Assembly (NCBI RefSeq): GCF_001402915.1
Contig: NZ_CP012945.1
Coordinates: 2,953,501-3,017,500 of the forward strand
Direction: 5' to 3'
Source: Devosia sp. A16
GTDB lineage: Bacteria > Pseudomonadota > Alphaproteobacteria > Rhizobiales > Devosiaceae
Length of the DNA: 64,000 bases
In this document: piece by piece, positions 8,692-17,609 of the stretch
Position numbering within the stretch: position 1 is the first letter of the stretch
How the letters are laid out: every line of letters begins with the position of its first letter
The notes under the pieces: generated by a model
The model's input: only the letters and a program-made list of their open reading frames with translations
Databases searched by the model: none
Told to the model about the DNA's origin: nothing
Translations under genes and position numbers: made by a program

Positions 8692-9815
8692 TGCCGCTGT
8701 TCGATCGCTACATCGCGGTGGACTGGTCGGCGGCCAATAGCCCGAAACGCGGCAAGGATTCGATCTGGATCGGCGAGTTCGGACCCGAGGGCCGGGTGCC
8801 GAGCGTGAATCCGCCGACCCGCCAGGCCGCGATGGAGGCGATCACCGCGCGACTGCTCGGCGCCCGCCGACGCGGCGAGCGCCTCATGCTCGGCTTCGAC
8901 TTCGTCTTCGGCTACCCGCGTGGCGCGGCTGCTGCCATTGCGGCCACCGGCTTATCCCTCCCGCTCGCGGGGGAGCGGGATCATCCGGATAGCTCAGTGC
9001 GAGAAGAGTACCCCCCACCCTGTCCCTCCCCCGCAAGGGGGACGACAAGAGGTCGCCCCGAGGGGGAGGAGATCAAAACACCGGCGCCGGAGTGGGCGTC
9101 TCCCTCCCCCATGCGGGGAGGGGACAGGGGTGGGGGTACGTTTCCCGCACCGGCCCCTCAGCCAGGTGATCAGCCACCCTGGCTGCAGCTTTGGTCTACG
9201 CTGGCGCGCCTCGTCGCTGACGCCCCCGACAACCGCTCCAACCGTTTCCAGCTCGCCGAAGCGATCAATCAGCGGCTCGCCGACGGCCCGCATTTCTGGG
9301 GCCATCCGCATCAGCACAGCTACGCGGCGTTGCAGCCGAAACGCCCGACCGAGGCCTACGCCAAGATCCCCGAGCGCCGCGTGGCCGAACGCTACGTCCG
9401 CGGCGCCCAGCCGGTATGGAAGCTCACCGGCGTCGGCTCGGTCGGCAGCCAGGCCATGCTCGGCATCGCCCGACTGGCGGCGTTGCGAAGCGACCCGCGC
9501 CTCGCCGCCGATATTGCCGTCTGGCCGTTCGAAACCGGCTTTGCCGACGACCTTGGCAAGCCGATCATCGTCACCGAGATCTATCCCTCGCTGTTTCCTG
9601 TCACTGCAGCCGATGGCCTGCCGCGCGACCGCGCCCAGGTCGAGGTGACCACCACCCGCTTCGCCGAACTCGACCGCACCGGCCTGCTCGCCACCTTCCT
9701 CAGTGCACCCGCCGGGCTCACTGCCGATGAGCGTGCGATCCTCATTGCCGAAGAGGGCTGGATCGCCGGCGCCGGCCACGATGCCCTGCTGGCCCAGCTG
9801 TCCGAGGCCGCATGA
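8691..9815 (+). CDS. Uncharacterised cob-cluster protein with repeat-encoded insert
   Basis: A 374-residue protein starting MPLFDRYIAVDWSAAN, which resembles DUF429-type proteins (predicted RNase H fold). The function is unknown, although its position fused by overlaps between cbiX and cobH points to a role linked to corrin synthesis. Residues about 89-152 (SLPLAGERDHPD to FPAP) are low-complexity, rich in Pro, Gly and Arg. They are encoded by REP-like palindromes at 8953-9140. Without them the protein would be about 310 residues. The frame is kept through the insert, and the sequence on both sides looks conserved, so the gene is probably still translated. Confidence 0.75.
   Translation: MPLFDRYIAVDWSAANSPKRGKDSIWIGEFGPEGRVPSVNPPTRQAAMEAITARLLGARRRGERLMLGFDFVFGYPRGAAAAIAATGLSLPLAGERDHPDSSVREEYPPPCPSPARGTTRGRPEGEEIKTPAPEWASPSPMRGGDRGGGTFPAPAPQPGDQPPWLQLWSTLARLVADAPDNRSNRFQLAEAINQRLADGPHFWGHPHQHSYAALQPKRPTEAYAKIPERRVAERYVRGAQPVWKLTGVGSVGSQAMLGIARLAALRSDPRLAADIAVWPFETGFADDLGKPIIVTEIYPSLFPVTAADGLPRDRAQVEVTTTRFAELDRTGLLATFLSAPAGLTADERAILIAEEGWIAGAGHDALLAQLSEAA
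8953..9140. repeat. Composite REP-like element inside the cob-cluster gene
   Basis: The element contains a hairpin at about 8953-8982 and two arms of the same family found between genes. The left arm, with CCCTCCCCCGCAAGGGGG, is at about 9011-9042. The right arm, with CCCTCCCCCATGCGGGGAGG, is at about 9097-9138 and ends GACAGGGGTGGGGGT. The arms are in the same relative orientation as the pairs at 15268 and 17610. It adds about 64 codons in frame to the host gene. Confidence 0.8.
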
Positions 9816-10435
9816 GCTACCTGCGCGACCCCGCCGCCATCTATGCGCAGAGCTTCGCCACTATCGAAGCGGAAGCGAATCTGTCGGCCTTGCCGGCCGA
9901 ACTGCACCCCGCCGCCATCCGCATGATCCACGCCTGCGGCATGGTCGATCTTGCAGCCGACATCGTCGGCGACCCCGCCGTTGCCATGGCCGTTCGCGAT
10001 GCCCTCCGGGCCGGCGCGCCGGTGCTGTGCGACTGCGAAATGGTCCGCTCCGGCATCATCCGCCGCCACCTGCCCGTGGCCACTGAGCTCATCCTAACCC
10101 TTAACGATCCGACCGTGCCGGCGCTGGCGAGCTCGCTCGGCACCACCCGGTCGGCTGCCGCCGTCGAACTCTGGCGCCCGCGCCTCTCGGGCGCCGTGGT
10201 GCTGATCGGCAATGCCCCGACGGCGCTGTTTCACCTGATCGAACTGATCGAGGCCGGCGGGCCCAGGCCAGCCGCCATCATCGCCGCGCCGGTGGGTTTC
10301 GTGGGGGCGGCCGAAAGCAAGGCCTTGCTCGCCTCCAATGCGCTTTCTATGCCATTCCTCACGGTGCGCGGGCGCCGTGGTGGCTCGGCCATCGCCAGCG
10401 CTGCCTTCAACGCCATTTCGAAAGACCTCGCATGA
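9812..10435 (+). CDS. cobH: Precorrin-8X methylmutase
   Basis: CobH moves the C-11 methyl group of precorrin-8X to C-12, forming hydrogenobyrinic acid. The 207-residue length is usual for the family. The catalytic His lies in MIHACGMVD around residue 41, and the region DCEMVRSGI is also typical. Both ends overlap neighbours by ATGA: the start with the upstream uncharacterised gene and the stop with cobL. This indicates tight translational coupling within the corrin operon. Confidence 0.95.
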   Translation: MSYLRDPAAIYAQSFATIEAEANLSALPAELHPAAIRMIHACGMVDLAADIVGDPAVAMAVRDALRAGAPVLCDCEMVRSGIIRRHLPVATELILTLNDPTVPALASSLGTTRSAAAVELWRPRLSGAVVLIGNAPTALFHLIELIEAGGPRPAAIIAAPVGFVGAAESKALLASNALSMPFLTVRGRRGGSAIASAAFNAISKDLA

Positions 10436-11787
10436 CCGCGTGGCTGCACATCATCGGGGTAGGGGAGCGGGGACCGAGCGAACTGCCAGCTTCGTACAAG
10501 CTGCTGCTCAGCTATGCCGACACGGTCATCGGCCCGGCCCGCTTCCTCGCCGATCTCGAACCGGTGACGCGTCCCAATGCGAGCGCCGACCTATTCAATC
10601 CGGAATTCGTCACCAAGCGCAGCTTCGAGGCCGTGGCGCGCGCTCTCGCCGGCGAAGAGCCCGACCATTCGCCGGCCGCTACCTATGCCGATGGTCGTAC
10701 GCTGATCGAGTGGGAGCCGCCGCTCGACAGCATGATCGAGCAGGTGATGGCGCTGCGCGAGACGCCGACCGTCATCCTCGCCTCGGGCGATCCGATGTGG
10801 TTCGGCATCGGCGCGACGCTGACCCGCTACCTGCTGCCCTCCGAGTTCGTCATCCACGCCCATCCGTCGGCTTTCCAGCTGGCCGCGGCGCGGCTGCACT
10901 GGCCGCTGCAGTCGGTCGCCACCCTGTCGCTGCACGGCCGGGCGGTGGAAGCGCTGCACCCGCAACTGCTGCCCGGCAACCGCATCCTGGCATTGACCTC
11001 CGATCACACCACCGTCGATCTCGCCATCGAGCTGCTGGTCGACCGCGGCTATGGGCGCAGCCTCGTCACCACGCTCGAAAACCTCGGCGGCCCCGACGAG
11101 AAGATCACCGCCGACGAGGCCGAGAACTTCAACAGTCGTGAGGTCGAGGATTTCTACGTCCTTGCCATCGACTGCGTGCCCGATTTCACCGCGCCGCTGT
11201 TGCCACCGCTCCCCGGGCTGCCCGACGAGGTGTTCGTCACCGATGGGCAGCTGACCAAGCGCGAGGTGCGCGCAGCGACGCTCGCCAAGCTGGCGCCATT
11301 CCCCGGTGCGCTGCTCTGGGACGTGGGCGCCGGATCGGGCTCCATCGCCATCGAGTGGATGCGCGCCGCCCGCGATGCCAAGGCGGTGGCCTTCGAGCGT
11401 GAGGGCGAGCGGCTGCAGATGATCGCCGTCAATGCGGCGGCGCTGGGCGTTCCCGGCCTCGAGATCGTCAGCGGCGAGGCGCCCGGCACCTTTGGCCGCA
11501 AGGCGCCGCCCGACGCCATCTTCATGGGCGGCGATGTCGGCAATGACGATTTGTTCGATGCCTGCTGGAGCGCACTGAAGCCCGGTGGCCGGCTGGTCGC
11601 CAACGCCGTGACGCTCGACGCCGAGCACGCGCTCTACTCGCGCCACCTGCAACTCGGCGGCGAGCTGACCCGCATCGAGATCTCTGCCCTCGATCGCGTC
11701 GGCGGCCACCGAGCCTTCAAGCCGCGCCTGGCTGTGACGCAGTGGCTGGTGACCAAGGCCATGCATGGCCTCGTGGTGACGCCGTGA
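10432..11787 (+). CDS. cobL: Precorrin-6Y C5,15-methyltransferase (decarboxylating)
   Basis: CobL methylates C-5 and C-15 of precorrin-6Y and removes the C-12 acetate carboxyl. The 451-residue protein is a fusion, as usual in aerobic producers. An N-terminal CbiE-like tetrapyrrole methylase domain starts WLHIIGVGERG (residues about 3-200) and includes ASGDPMWFGIG. A C-terminal CbiT-like domain begins at VTDGQLTKREVRA (about residue 265) with the SAM motif WDVGAGSGSIAIEW. It overlaps cobH and cobI by four bases each. Confidence 0.95.
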   Translation: MTAWLHIIGVGERGPSELPASYKLLLSYADTVIGPARFLADLEPVTRPNASADLFNPEFVTKRSFEAVARALAGEEPDHSPAATYADGRTLIEWEPPLDSMIEQVMALRETPTVILASGDPMWFGIGATLTRYLLPSEFVIHAHPSAFQLAAARLHWPLQSVATLSLHGRAVEALHPQLLPGNRILALTSDHTTVDLAIELLVDRGYGRSLVTTLENLGGPDEKITADEAENFNSREVEDFYVLAIDCVPDFTAPLLPPLPGLPDEVFVTDGQLTKREVRAATLAKLAPFPGALLWDVGAGSGSIAIEWMRAARDAKAVAFEREGERLQMIAVNAAALGVPGLEIVSGEAPGTFGRKAPPDAIFMGGDVGNDDLFDACWSALKPGGRLVANAVTLDAEHALYSRHLQLGGELTRIEISALDRVGGHRAFKPRLAVTQWLVTKAMHGLVVTP

Positions 11788-12524
11788 CGGCGCATCAGCG
11801 CACCGGCACGCTGCATCTCGTCGGGGTAGGGCCGGGCGACCCGGAGCTGCTGACCCTCAAGGCCGTGCGGCTGCTCGGCCGCGTCGCTGTCATCGCCTAT
11901 CCCACTACGGGTGAAGATGCGGCACTGGCGTTCGAGATCGCGTCCCCCCACCTCAACGCTGCCGCCGAGCGCCTGTCGGTCGCCATTCCCATGGCCATCG
12001 AGCGGTGGCCTGCCCAGGCCGCCTATGATGGCGCGGCCGAGGCCATCCTTGGCCACCTCCGCGCCGGACGCGACGTTGCCTGGCTCTGCGAGGGCGATCC
12101 GCTGTTCTATGGCTCGGCCATGTACCTGGTTGCCCGCGTCGGTCCCCATGCGCCGGTCGAGATCGTCCCCGGCATCACCTCGCTCACCGCCGCTGCGGCG
12201 GTTGCCGGCCGGCCGCTCGCGGCCCGCAACGAAATGCTGAAGGTGCTGCCGGCGCCGCTCGACGATGCGACGCTCCGCACCGAGCTCGCCGCCACCCCGG
12301 TGGCCGCCATCATCAAGGTGGGCCGGCACTTCGATCGCATCCGCGCGCTGCTCGCCGAGACCGGCCATGCCGACGGCGCCGTGGTGGTCGAACACGCGAC
12401 CACGGCGCGCCAGCGCATTACCCGTCTCGCCGACTTCGCCCATGACGAGCGACCCTACTTCTCGACCATCCTGTGCTATCGCGGCGCCGAGGCCTGGGGC
12501 GAAACTGCCGGAGCCGACCGATGA
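11784..12524 (+). CDS. cobI: Precorrin-2 C20-methyltransferase
   Basis: CobI adds a methyl group at C-20 of precorrin-2. The 246-residue protein starts with GTG at 11784, which overlaps the cobL stop (GTGA). An in-frame ATG upstream lies inside cobL and is unlikely. The tetrapyrrole methylase motifs are clear: LHLVGVGPGDPELLTLKAV at the N-terminus, LCEGDPLFYGS near residue 100 and VPGITSLTAAAA after it. The stop overlaps the next gene by ATGA. Confidence 0.95.
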   Translation: MTAHQRTGTLHLVGVGPGDPELLTLKAVRLLGRVAVIAYPTTGEDAALAFEIASPHLNAAAERLSVAIPMAIERWPAQAAYDGAAEAILGHLRAGRDVAWLCEGDPLFYGSAMYLVARVGPHAPVEIVPGITSLTAAAAVAGRPLAARNEMLKVLPAPLDDATLRTELAATPVAAIIKVGRHFDRIRALLAETGHADGAVVVEHATTARQRITRLADFAHDERPYFSTILCYRGAEAWGETAGADR

Positions 12525-14296
12525 CCACGCCCGCCATCATCATCTTCGCCGATACCGGGCTCGATACCGCCACTCGCATCGCCGAGGCCACCGGCGGCGA
12601 GATCTACACCTGCGGTCAGGGCGGCGCCGATGCGCTGAAGCTGTTGCCGCGACTGTTCGCCGAAGGGCGGCCGATCATCGGCGTCTGCGCCGCCGGCATC
12701 CTGATCCGGTTGCTCGCCTCGAGCCTCGAGAACAAGCAGAAGGAACCGCCGGTGCTCGCCGTCTCGCTCGGCGGCGCCAGCATCGTGCCGCTGCTCGGCG
12801 GCCACCGCGGCGCCAACCGGCTGGCGCGCGAACTCGCCGACGAGTTGGGCGGCCATCCCGCCATTACCACGGCGTCCGACAGCAAGTTCCTCCACAGCCT
12901 CGACGAGCCGCCGCCGGGCTGGGTGCTCGGCACCCCGCAGGATGCCAAGCCCGCCATGATGGCGCTGCTGCTCGGCGCCAAGTTGCAGGTGGAGGGCGAG
13001 GCGCCGTTCCTCGCCGAAGCCGGTTACCCGGTATCCTCGATGGGCGCCGTCAAGGTGCTGGTTTCCGAGCAGAAACTGAGGATCGAGCGCGGCATCGTCT
13101 ATCACCCCAAAACCCTGGTCGCCGGTGTTGGCTGCGAACGTGGCGCCGATGCCGAGGAGGTCATCGGCCTCATCGATTTCGCGCTTCGGCAGCAGAACCT
13201 CGCGCCCCAGAGCCTTGCTGCCATCGCCTCGATCGACATCAAGGCCGATGAGCCGGCGCTGCTCGAGGCGGCACGCCATTTCAAGGTGCCGTTGCGCCTG
13301 TTCTCGGCCGCCGAACTCAGCCAGGAGCGCTATCGCCTGCGCGCGCCGTCCGACTATGTCGACCAGACCGTCGGCACCCCCAGCGTTGCGGAAGCGGCGG
13401 CGCTGAAGGCCGGGCCACTGGTGGTCGAGAAGTTGAAATCGGATCGCGCCACCTGCGCCATCGGCAAGGCGCCGCGCCCCATCGATGCCGAAAGCTTCGG
13501 CCGCCGTCCCGGCGTGCTGCACCTTGTCGGCATCGGGCCGGGCGAGGCCATCTCGCGCACTGCCGCTGCGGTCAATGCGCTCGAACAGAGCACCGACTGG
13601 GTCGGCTACGAACTCTATCTCGATCTCGTCGCCGACCTGCGCCGCGGCCAGGTCGAGCACCGCTACGGCCTCGGCGAGGAAGAGAGCCGCGTGCGCCAAG
13701 CGCTCGAACTCGCGGCCGAGGGCAAGGTCGTATCGCTGGTCTGCTCCGGCGACGCGCAGATCTATGCCATGGCGGCGCTCGCCTACGAGCTGCTCGACGC
13801 TACCGGCGCGCGGGCCGTCTCCGACGTGGCGCGTCGCGTCAACCTCGAGACCCACCCCGGCGTCTCCGCCTTCCAGGCGGCTTCTGCCGCCGCGGGCGCG
13901 CTGATCGGCCACGACTTCTGCTGCATCTCGCTATCCGACCTGCTCACGCCGCGGGCCGATATCCTCAAGCGGCTCGATGGCGCTGCCCGCGCCGACTTCG
14001 TCACCGCGCTCTACAACCCGCGTTCGCAACGCCGGACCGACCTGATCGAAGAGACCAAGCGGATTTTCCTCGAGCATCGCCCGCCCTCGACCCCGGTCAT
14101 CATCGGCTCCAATCTAGGTCGCCCCACCGAGAAGGTCCGCGTCGTCACTTTGGCCGATTTCGATCCCACCGAGATCGACATGCTGACCATCGTGCTGATC
14201 GGCTCCAGCACCTCCCGCACCTTCCAGCGCGGCTCCGGCACGGTCGCCTACACGCCGCGCGGTTATGCAGCCAAGGGGGCTGGCGATGGGCAGTAG
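12521..14296 (+). CDS. cobJ: CbiG-CobJ fusion: cobalamin protein CbiG / precorrin-3B C17-methyltransferase
   Basis: A 591-residue fusion. The first 320 residues match CbiG/CobE: MTTPAIIIFADTG, then GVCAAGILIRLLA and the CobE-like segment VAGVGCERGADAEEV. CbiG opens the ring delta-lactone in the anaerobic pathway. From about residue 330 a CobJ/CbiH methylase domain follows, starting GVLHLVGIGPGEA with CSGDAQIYAM and ALYNPRSQRR. It methylates C-17 with ring contraction. No CobG (precorrin-3B synthase) is encoded nearby, so CbiG may take part in handling the lactone, which is inference. The ATG at 12521 overlaps the cobI stop; an upstream in-frame ATG is inside cobI. Confidence 0.92.
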   Translation: MTTPAIIIFADTGLDTATRIAEATGGEIYTCGQGGADALKLLPRLFAEGRPIIGVCAAGILIRLLASSLENKQKEPPVLAVSLGGASIVPLLGGHRGANRLARELADELGGHPAITTASDSKFLHSLDEPPPGWVLGTPQDAKPAMMALLLGAKLQVEGEAPFLAEAGYPVSSMGAVKVLVSEQKLRIERGIVYHPKTLVAGVGCERGADAEEVIGLIDFALRQQNLAPQSLAAIASIDIKADEPALLEAARHFKVPLRLFSAAELSQERYRLRAPSDYVDQTVGTPSVAEAAALKAGPLVVEKLKSDRATCAIGKAPRPIDAESFGRRPGVLHLVGIGPGEAISRTAAAVNALEQSTDWVGYELYLDLVADLRRGQVEHRYGLGEEESRVRQALELAAEGKVVSLVCSGDAQIYAMAALAYELLDATGARAVSDVARRVNLETHPGVSAFQAASAAAGALIGHDFCCISLSDLLTPRADILKRLDGAARADFVTALYNPRSQRRTDLIEETKRIFLEHRPPSTPVIIGSNLGRPTEKVRVVTLADFDPTEIDMLTIVLIGSSTSRTFQRGSGTVAYTPRGYAAKGAGDGQ

Positions 14297-14306
14297 CTGC
14301 CGGGTC

Positions 14307-14444
14307 CTGCCCCTCACCCGTCTCGCTTCGCTCGCCACCCTCTCCCTCAAGGGGAGAGGGAACACAGCCGCCCGCTCTGGGCCCCTTCTTCCCTCTCCCC
14401 TTGAGGGAGAGGGTGCCCTGCGCAGCAGGGCGGGTGAGGGGCAG
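14307..14444. repeat. REP-like inverted element, family B
   Basis: The arms CTGCCCCTCACCC and GGGTGAGGGGCAG bound this 138-base element. Inside are two opposed hairpins, CTCTCCCTCAAGGGGAGAG and its counterpart. It fills nearly the whole gap between cobJ and cobM and probably separates two transcription units or is transcribed as a structured spacer. Confidence 0.75.
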
Positions 14445-14464
14445 TTCATCCGAGTCCACTATCC

Positions 14465-15247
14465 ATGACCGTCTACTTTATCGGCGCCGGCCCCGGCGCG
14501 CCTGATCTCATCACCCTGCGCGGCCAGCGTCTGATCGAACGGTGCGAGGTCTGCCTCTATGCCGGCTCGCTGGTTCCGGCCGAAATCGTCGCCGCCGCTC
14601 CTGCGGGCGCGCTGGTGCGCGACACCGCGCCGATGCACCTCGACGAGATCATTGACGAAATCATCAAGGCCAATGACGCCGGCAAGGATGTGTCGCGCGT
14701 GCATTCCGGCGACCCGTCGATCTATGGTGCAGTCGCCGAGCAGATGCGCCGCCTCGATGCGCTTGGCATCCCATATGAGGTGGTCCCCGGGGTGCCGGCC
14801 TTTGCCGGCGCCGCCGCCCGCATCGCCGCCGAACTGACGCTGCCGGAAATCTCGCAGACCATCATCCTCACCCGCACTTCCGGCAAGGCCTCGGCCATGC
14901 CGGAGTCGGAAAGCCTCGAGGTGCTGGGGCAGAGCAAGGCGACGCTCTGCATCCACCTGTCGATCCGCAACCTGGGCTACGTCGAAACCGCGCTCACCCC
15001 CAATTACGGGGCCGATTGCCCGGTGGTGATCATCTATCGCGCCACCTGGCCGGACGAGGAGGTGATCTTCACCACCCTCGCCGAGATGAAGGCGCGGGTG
15101 CGCGAGGAAAAGATCACCCGCACCGCACTGATCCTCGTCGGCCGCGTCCTCGGCGAAACCCGCTTCCGCGAGTCGAAGCTCTATGACGAGAGCTTTGCCC
15201 ACGTGCTGCGCAACGCAGGCAAGAAGAAGCTGAGGGCGGGGGGATGA
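14465..15247 (+). CDS. cobM: Precorrin-4 C11-methyltransferase
   Basis: CobM methylates C-11 of precorrin-4 to give precorrin-5. The 260-residue protein shows the family motifs MTVYFIGAGPGAPDLITLRG at the start, HSGDPSIYGAVAEQM near residue 79 and VVPGVPAFAGAAA. The start ATG lies 20 bases after the upstream REP-like element, so the gene may be driven by readthrough or by its own promoter. It is followed by another REP-like element and the convergent cobK. Confidence 0.95.
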   Translation: MTVYFIGAGPGAPDLITLRGQRLIERCEVCLYAGSLVPAEIVAAAPAGALVRDTAPMHLDEIIDEIIKANDAGKDVSRVHSGDPSIYGAVAEQMRRLDALGIPYEVVPGVPAFAGAAARIAAELTLPEISQTIILTRTSGKASAMPESESLEVLGQSKATLCIHLSIRNLGYVETALTPNYGADCPVVIIYRATWPDEEVIFTTLAEMKARVREEKITRTALILVGRVLGETRFRESKLYDESFAHVLRNAGKKKLRAGG

Positions 15248-15267
15248 TGGCTAGGCCGGTGCGTGCC

Positions 15268-15373
15268 GCCCCCCACCCCTGTCCCCTCCCCGCAGGGGGG
15301 AGGGGGACGCCAGGCACCGCCATCAGAGTGAGGGTCACCCTCCCCCTTGCGGGGAGGGGACAGGGGTGGAGGT
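15268..15373. repeat. REP-like inverted element, family A
   Basis: The left arm runs CCCCCACCCCTGTCCCC-TCCCCGCAGGGGGG. The right arm is its approximate reverse complement, CCCTCCCCCTTGCGGGGAGG then GACAGGGGTGG. They are separated by about 25 bases. It lies between the convergent cobM and cobK ends and could fold into a large terminator-like structure. Confidence 0.8.
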
Positions 15374-15399
15374 CCACAGCCACCGGCCTTTCGACAGGC

Positions 15400-16125
15400 T
15401 CAGACGAGCTTCAGCGCGGCGATCGCCTGCCCCACCGTCGGCACGTCGTGCGCGGGTGGCAGCGGCGGCCGGGCGATCATGAAAACCGGCAATCGCAGTC
15501 GCAGCGCCGCCTGCAGCTTGGCCTCGGTCTGCGCCCCGCCGGAATTCTTGCAGATCAGGTGGGTGATCCCCTGTTCCTGCATCATCTGGAACTCGCCGTT
15601 GAAAAAGAACGGCGGCCGCGCCAGCAGCGACGTGGCGTTGACCGGCAGTTCCTTTTCCGGCGGCTCGATCGAGCGCACCACAAAGCTGCAATCGGTGCGC
15701 TTCAAATAGGTGTCGAGGTGGGTGTGCCCCACCGTCAGCAGCGCCCGCGCCCCCTTGGGCAGGCTTGCGGCGGCTTCTTCGGCGTTGGCGACGTGTTTCC
15801 AGAACGCGTATTGCGGTTCGCTCCAGGCCGGCCGGGTCAGTCGCACCAGCCGCAGTTCCGCCAACTCCGCTGCCCGCACCGCGTTGCGCTTGATCTCCTC
15901 GGCATAGGGATGAGTGGCGTCGACCAGCCGGTCGAACCGTTCACTAAGGATGTAGTTGCCCAATCCGTCGCCGCCGCCAAAGCCCCCAATACGCACTTCG
16001 CCTACCGGCAGCAGCGGCTCGCTGGTCCGCCCGGCCAGCGACGTGGTCACCTGATGGCCCATCTTGGTCAGTTGCGCGGCGAGTTGACGAGCCTCTTCGG
16101 TCCCGCCGAGGATCAGGATCTTCAT
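15400..16125 (-). CDS. cobK: Precorrin-6A reductase
   Basis: CobK reduces precorrin-6A to precorrin-6Y (dihydro form) with NADPH. The 241-residue protein begins MKILILGGTEEARQLAAQL, the family nucleotide-binding start, and has DATHPYAEEI near residue 69 and ICKNSGG with a downstream EAKL near residue 193. It is on the minus strand, convergent with cobM and divergent from cobB. The shared 131-base gap to cobB must hold both promoters; I saw no cobalamin riboswitch there. Confidence 0.95.
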   Translation of the reverse strand: MKILILGGTEEARQLAAQLTKMGHQVTTSLAGRTSEPLLPVGEVRIGGFGGGDGLGNYILSERFDRLVDATHPYAEEIKRNAVRAAELAELRLVRLTRPAWSEPQYAFWKHVANAEEAAASLPKGARALLTVGHTHLDTYLKRTDCSFVVRSIEPPEKELPVNATSLLARPPFFFNGEFQMMQEQGITHLICKNSGGAQTEAKLQAALRLRLPVFMIARPPLPPAHDVPTVGQAIAALKLV

Positions 16126-16256
16126 TTGTTCGTTTTCCCCAAGTCCGGCGTCCCGATGGACCGCCGCGGCGCTTCCAGTACCCCCCGGTCCGGTTGCGCT
16201 AACTCTATCTTAACCGCTAGCCCCAAGATTTTGCAGCGTAATTTTCGGGTGGTTGG

Positions 16257-17597
16257 ATGAACGGCCTGGTCGTCGCCGCTCCGCGCTCCGGCTCGGGCAA
16301 GACCACCCTCACGCTCGGCCTGCTTGCTGCGCTCGCCCACCGTGGATTGAACGTTGCGCCGGCCAAGACCGGCCCCGACTATATCGACACCACTATTCTC
16401 GCACGCGCCGCGGGCCGGCCGGCGATCAACCTCGACCCGTGGGCGATGTCGCCCGCTCGCCTGCGGACCCTCGCTTCAAGCCACATGGCGGGGGCCGATC
16501 TGTTCCTCGTCGAAGGCGTCATGGGCCTCTTCGATGGCGCTGCCGATGGCCGTGGCTCCACCGGCGACCTCGCCGCAACGCTCGACCTGCCGGTGATCCT
16601 GGTGCTCGATGCCGAACGCCAGTCGCAGTCGATCGCCGCCCTGGCGCATGGCTTTGCCACCTGGCGTCCGGAGGTGAAGGTGGCCGGCCTGATCGTCAAC
16701 CGCGCCGCCTCCACCCGCCACGAACTGATGCTGCGTGCCGCCCTCTCCGCAGTGGAAATCCCGCTGCTCGGCGTCATCCCCAAACGCGAGGCCCTGGGGC
16801 TCCCCGACCGCCACCTCGGGCTGGTCCTCCCCGACGAAATCACCGGCTTCGACAAGGTGGTCGCCACTGCGGCTGAAGCGATGGAGGACTATGTCGATCT
16901 CAACCAGTTGCTGGCCATGTCCTCGCCACTTGCACTGGCGGGCACCTCCCCCCTCGCGGGGGAGGTTGGGAGGGGGGGAGCCAGATACTCGATTTCGGGG
17001 TTGCTCCCACCCCTCGGTCAGCACATCGCCATCGCCCGCGACGATGCCTTCGCCTTCCTCTATCCGCACTGGCTCGCCGACTGGCACGCCGCCGGTGCCA
17101 GCCTCAGCTTCTTCTCGCCGCTGGCCGACGAAGCACCCGATACCGCGGCGGATGCCGTCTTTCTCCCTGGCGGCTACCCCGAGCTGCACGCCGCCCGTCT
17201 CGCTGCCTCAGCGACCTTTATGCGCGGCCTGCGCGCCGCTGCCGACAGGTCGGCGCTGATCTATGGCGAGTGCGGAGGTTTCATGGTGCTCGGCGCCACC
17301 CTGACCGACAAGGCCGGTGCGACTTACCCGATGTCGGGCCTCCTGCCGCACGAGACCCGCATCGACCGTCCCAAGCGCGTGCTCGGCTACCGGCGGCTCA
17401 GCCACCAGGGCCCGCTGCCCTTCCCGTCATCGCTCAACGGCCACGAGTTCCACTACTCGTCCGCGCGCAAGACCCGGGGCACGCCCCTGTTCGAGGCCAC
17501 TGATGCACTGGGGGAAGCGTTGCCGCCGATGGGCCTGGTCGAGGGGCGCGTCATGGGCTCGTACGCGCATGTGATCGACGTGGCGTTAGAGCCGTAG
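16257..17597 (+). CDS. cobB: Cobyrinic (hydrogenobyrinic) acid a,c-diamide synthase
   Basis: CobB amidates the a and c carboxylates using glutamine and ATP. The N-terminal ATPase domain has the P-loop APRSGSGKTTLT, then KTGPDYID and VEGVMGLFDG. The C-terminal class I glutamine amidotransferase-like domain has GGYPELHAARLA and the nucleophile Cys in YGECGGFMVLG. Between the two domains, residues about 229-241 (GTSPLAGEVGRGG) are encoded by a REP-like hairpin, apparently a tolerated in-frame linker insert. The stop precedes another REP-like element and the convergent cobF. Confidence 0.93.
   Translation: MNGLVVAAPRSGSGKTTLTLGLLAALAHRGLNVAPAKTGPDYIDTTILARAAGRPAINLDPWAMSPARLRTLASSHMAGADLFLVEGVMGLFDGAADGRGSTGDLAATLDLPVILVLDAERQSQSIAALAHGFATWRPEVKVAGLIVNRAASTRHELMLRAALSAVEIPLLGVIPKREALGLPDRHLGLVLPDEITGFDKVVATAAEAMEDYVDLNQLLAMSSPLALAGTSPLAGEVGRGGARYSISGLLPPLGQHIAIARDDAFAFLYPHWLADWHAAGASLSFFSPLADEAPDTAADAVFLPGGYPELHAARLAASATFMRGLRAAADRSALIYGECGGFMVLGATLTDKAGATYPMSGLLPHETRIDRPKRVLGYRRLSHQGPLPFPSSLNGHEFHYSSARKTRGTPLFEATDALGEALPPMGLVEGRVMGSYAHVIDVALEP
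16943..16980. repeat. REP-like hairpin inside cobB
   Basis: The perfect stem ACCTCCCCC-CTC-GCGGGGGAGGT is followed by TGGGAGGGGGG, the same motif order as the family at 43471. It lies in the linker between the ATPase and amidotransferase domains and keeps the frame. A C-rich stretch at 17005-17012 may be the remains of an opposite arm. Confidence 0.7.
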
Positions 17598-17609
17598 CCG
17601 GCGCGGGCT

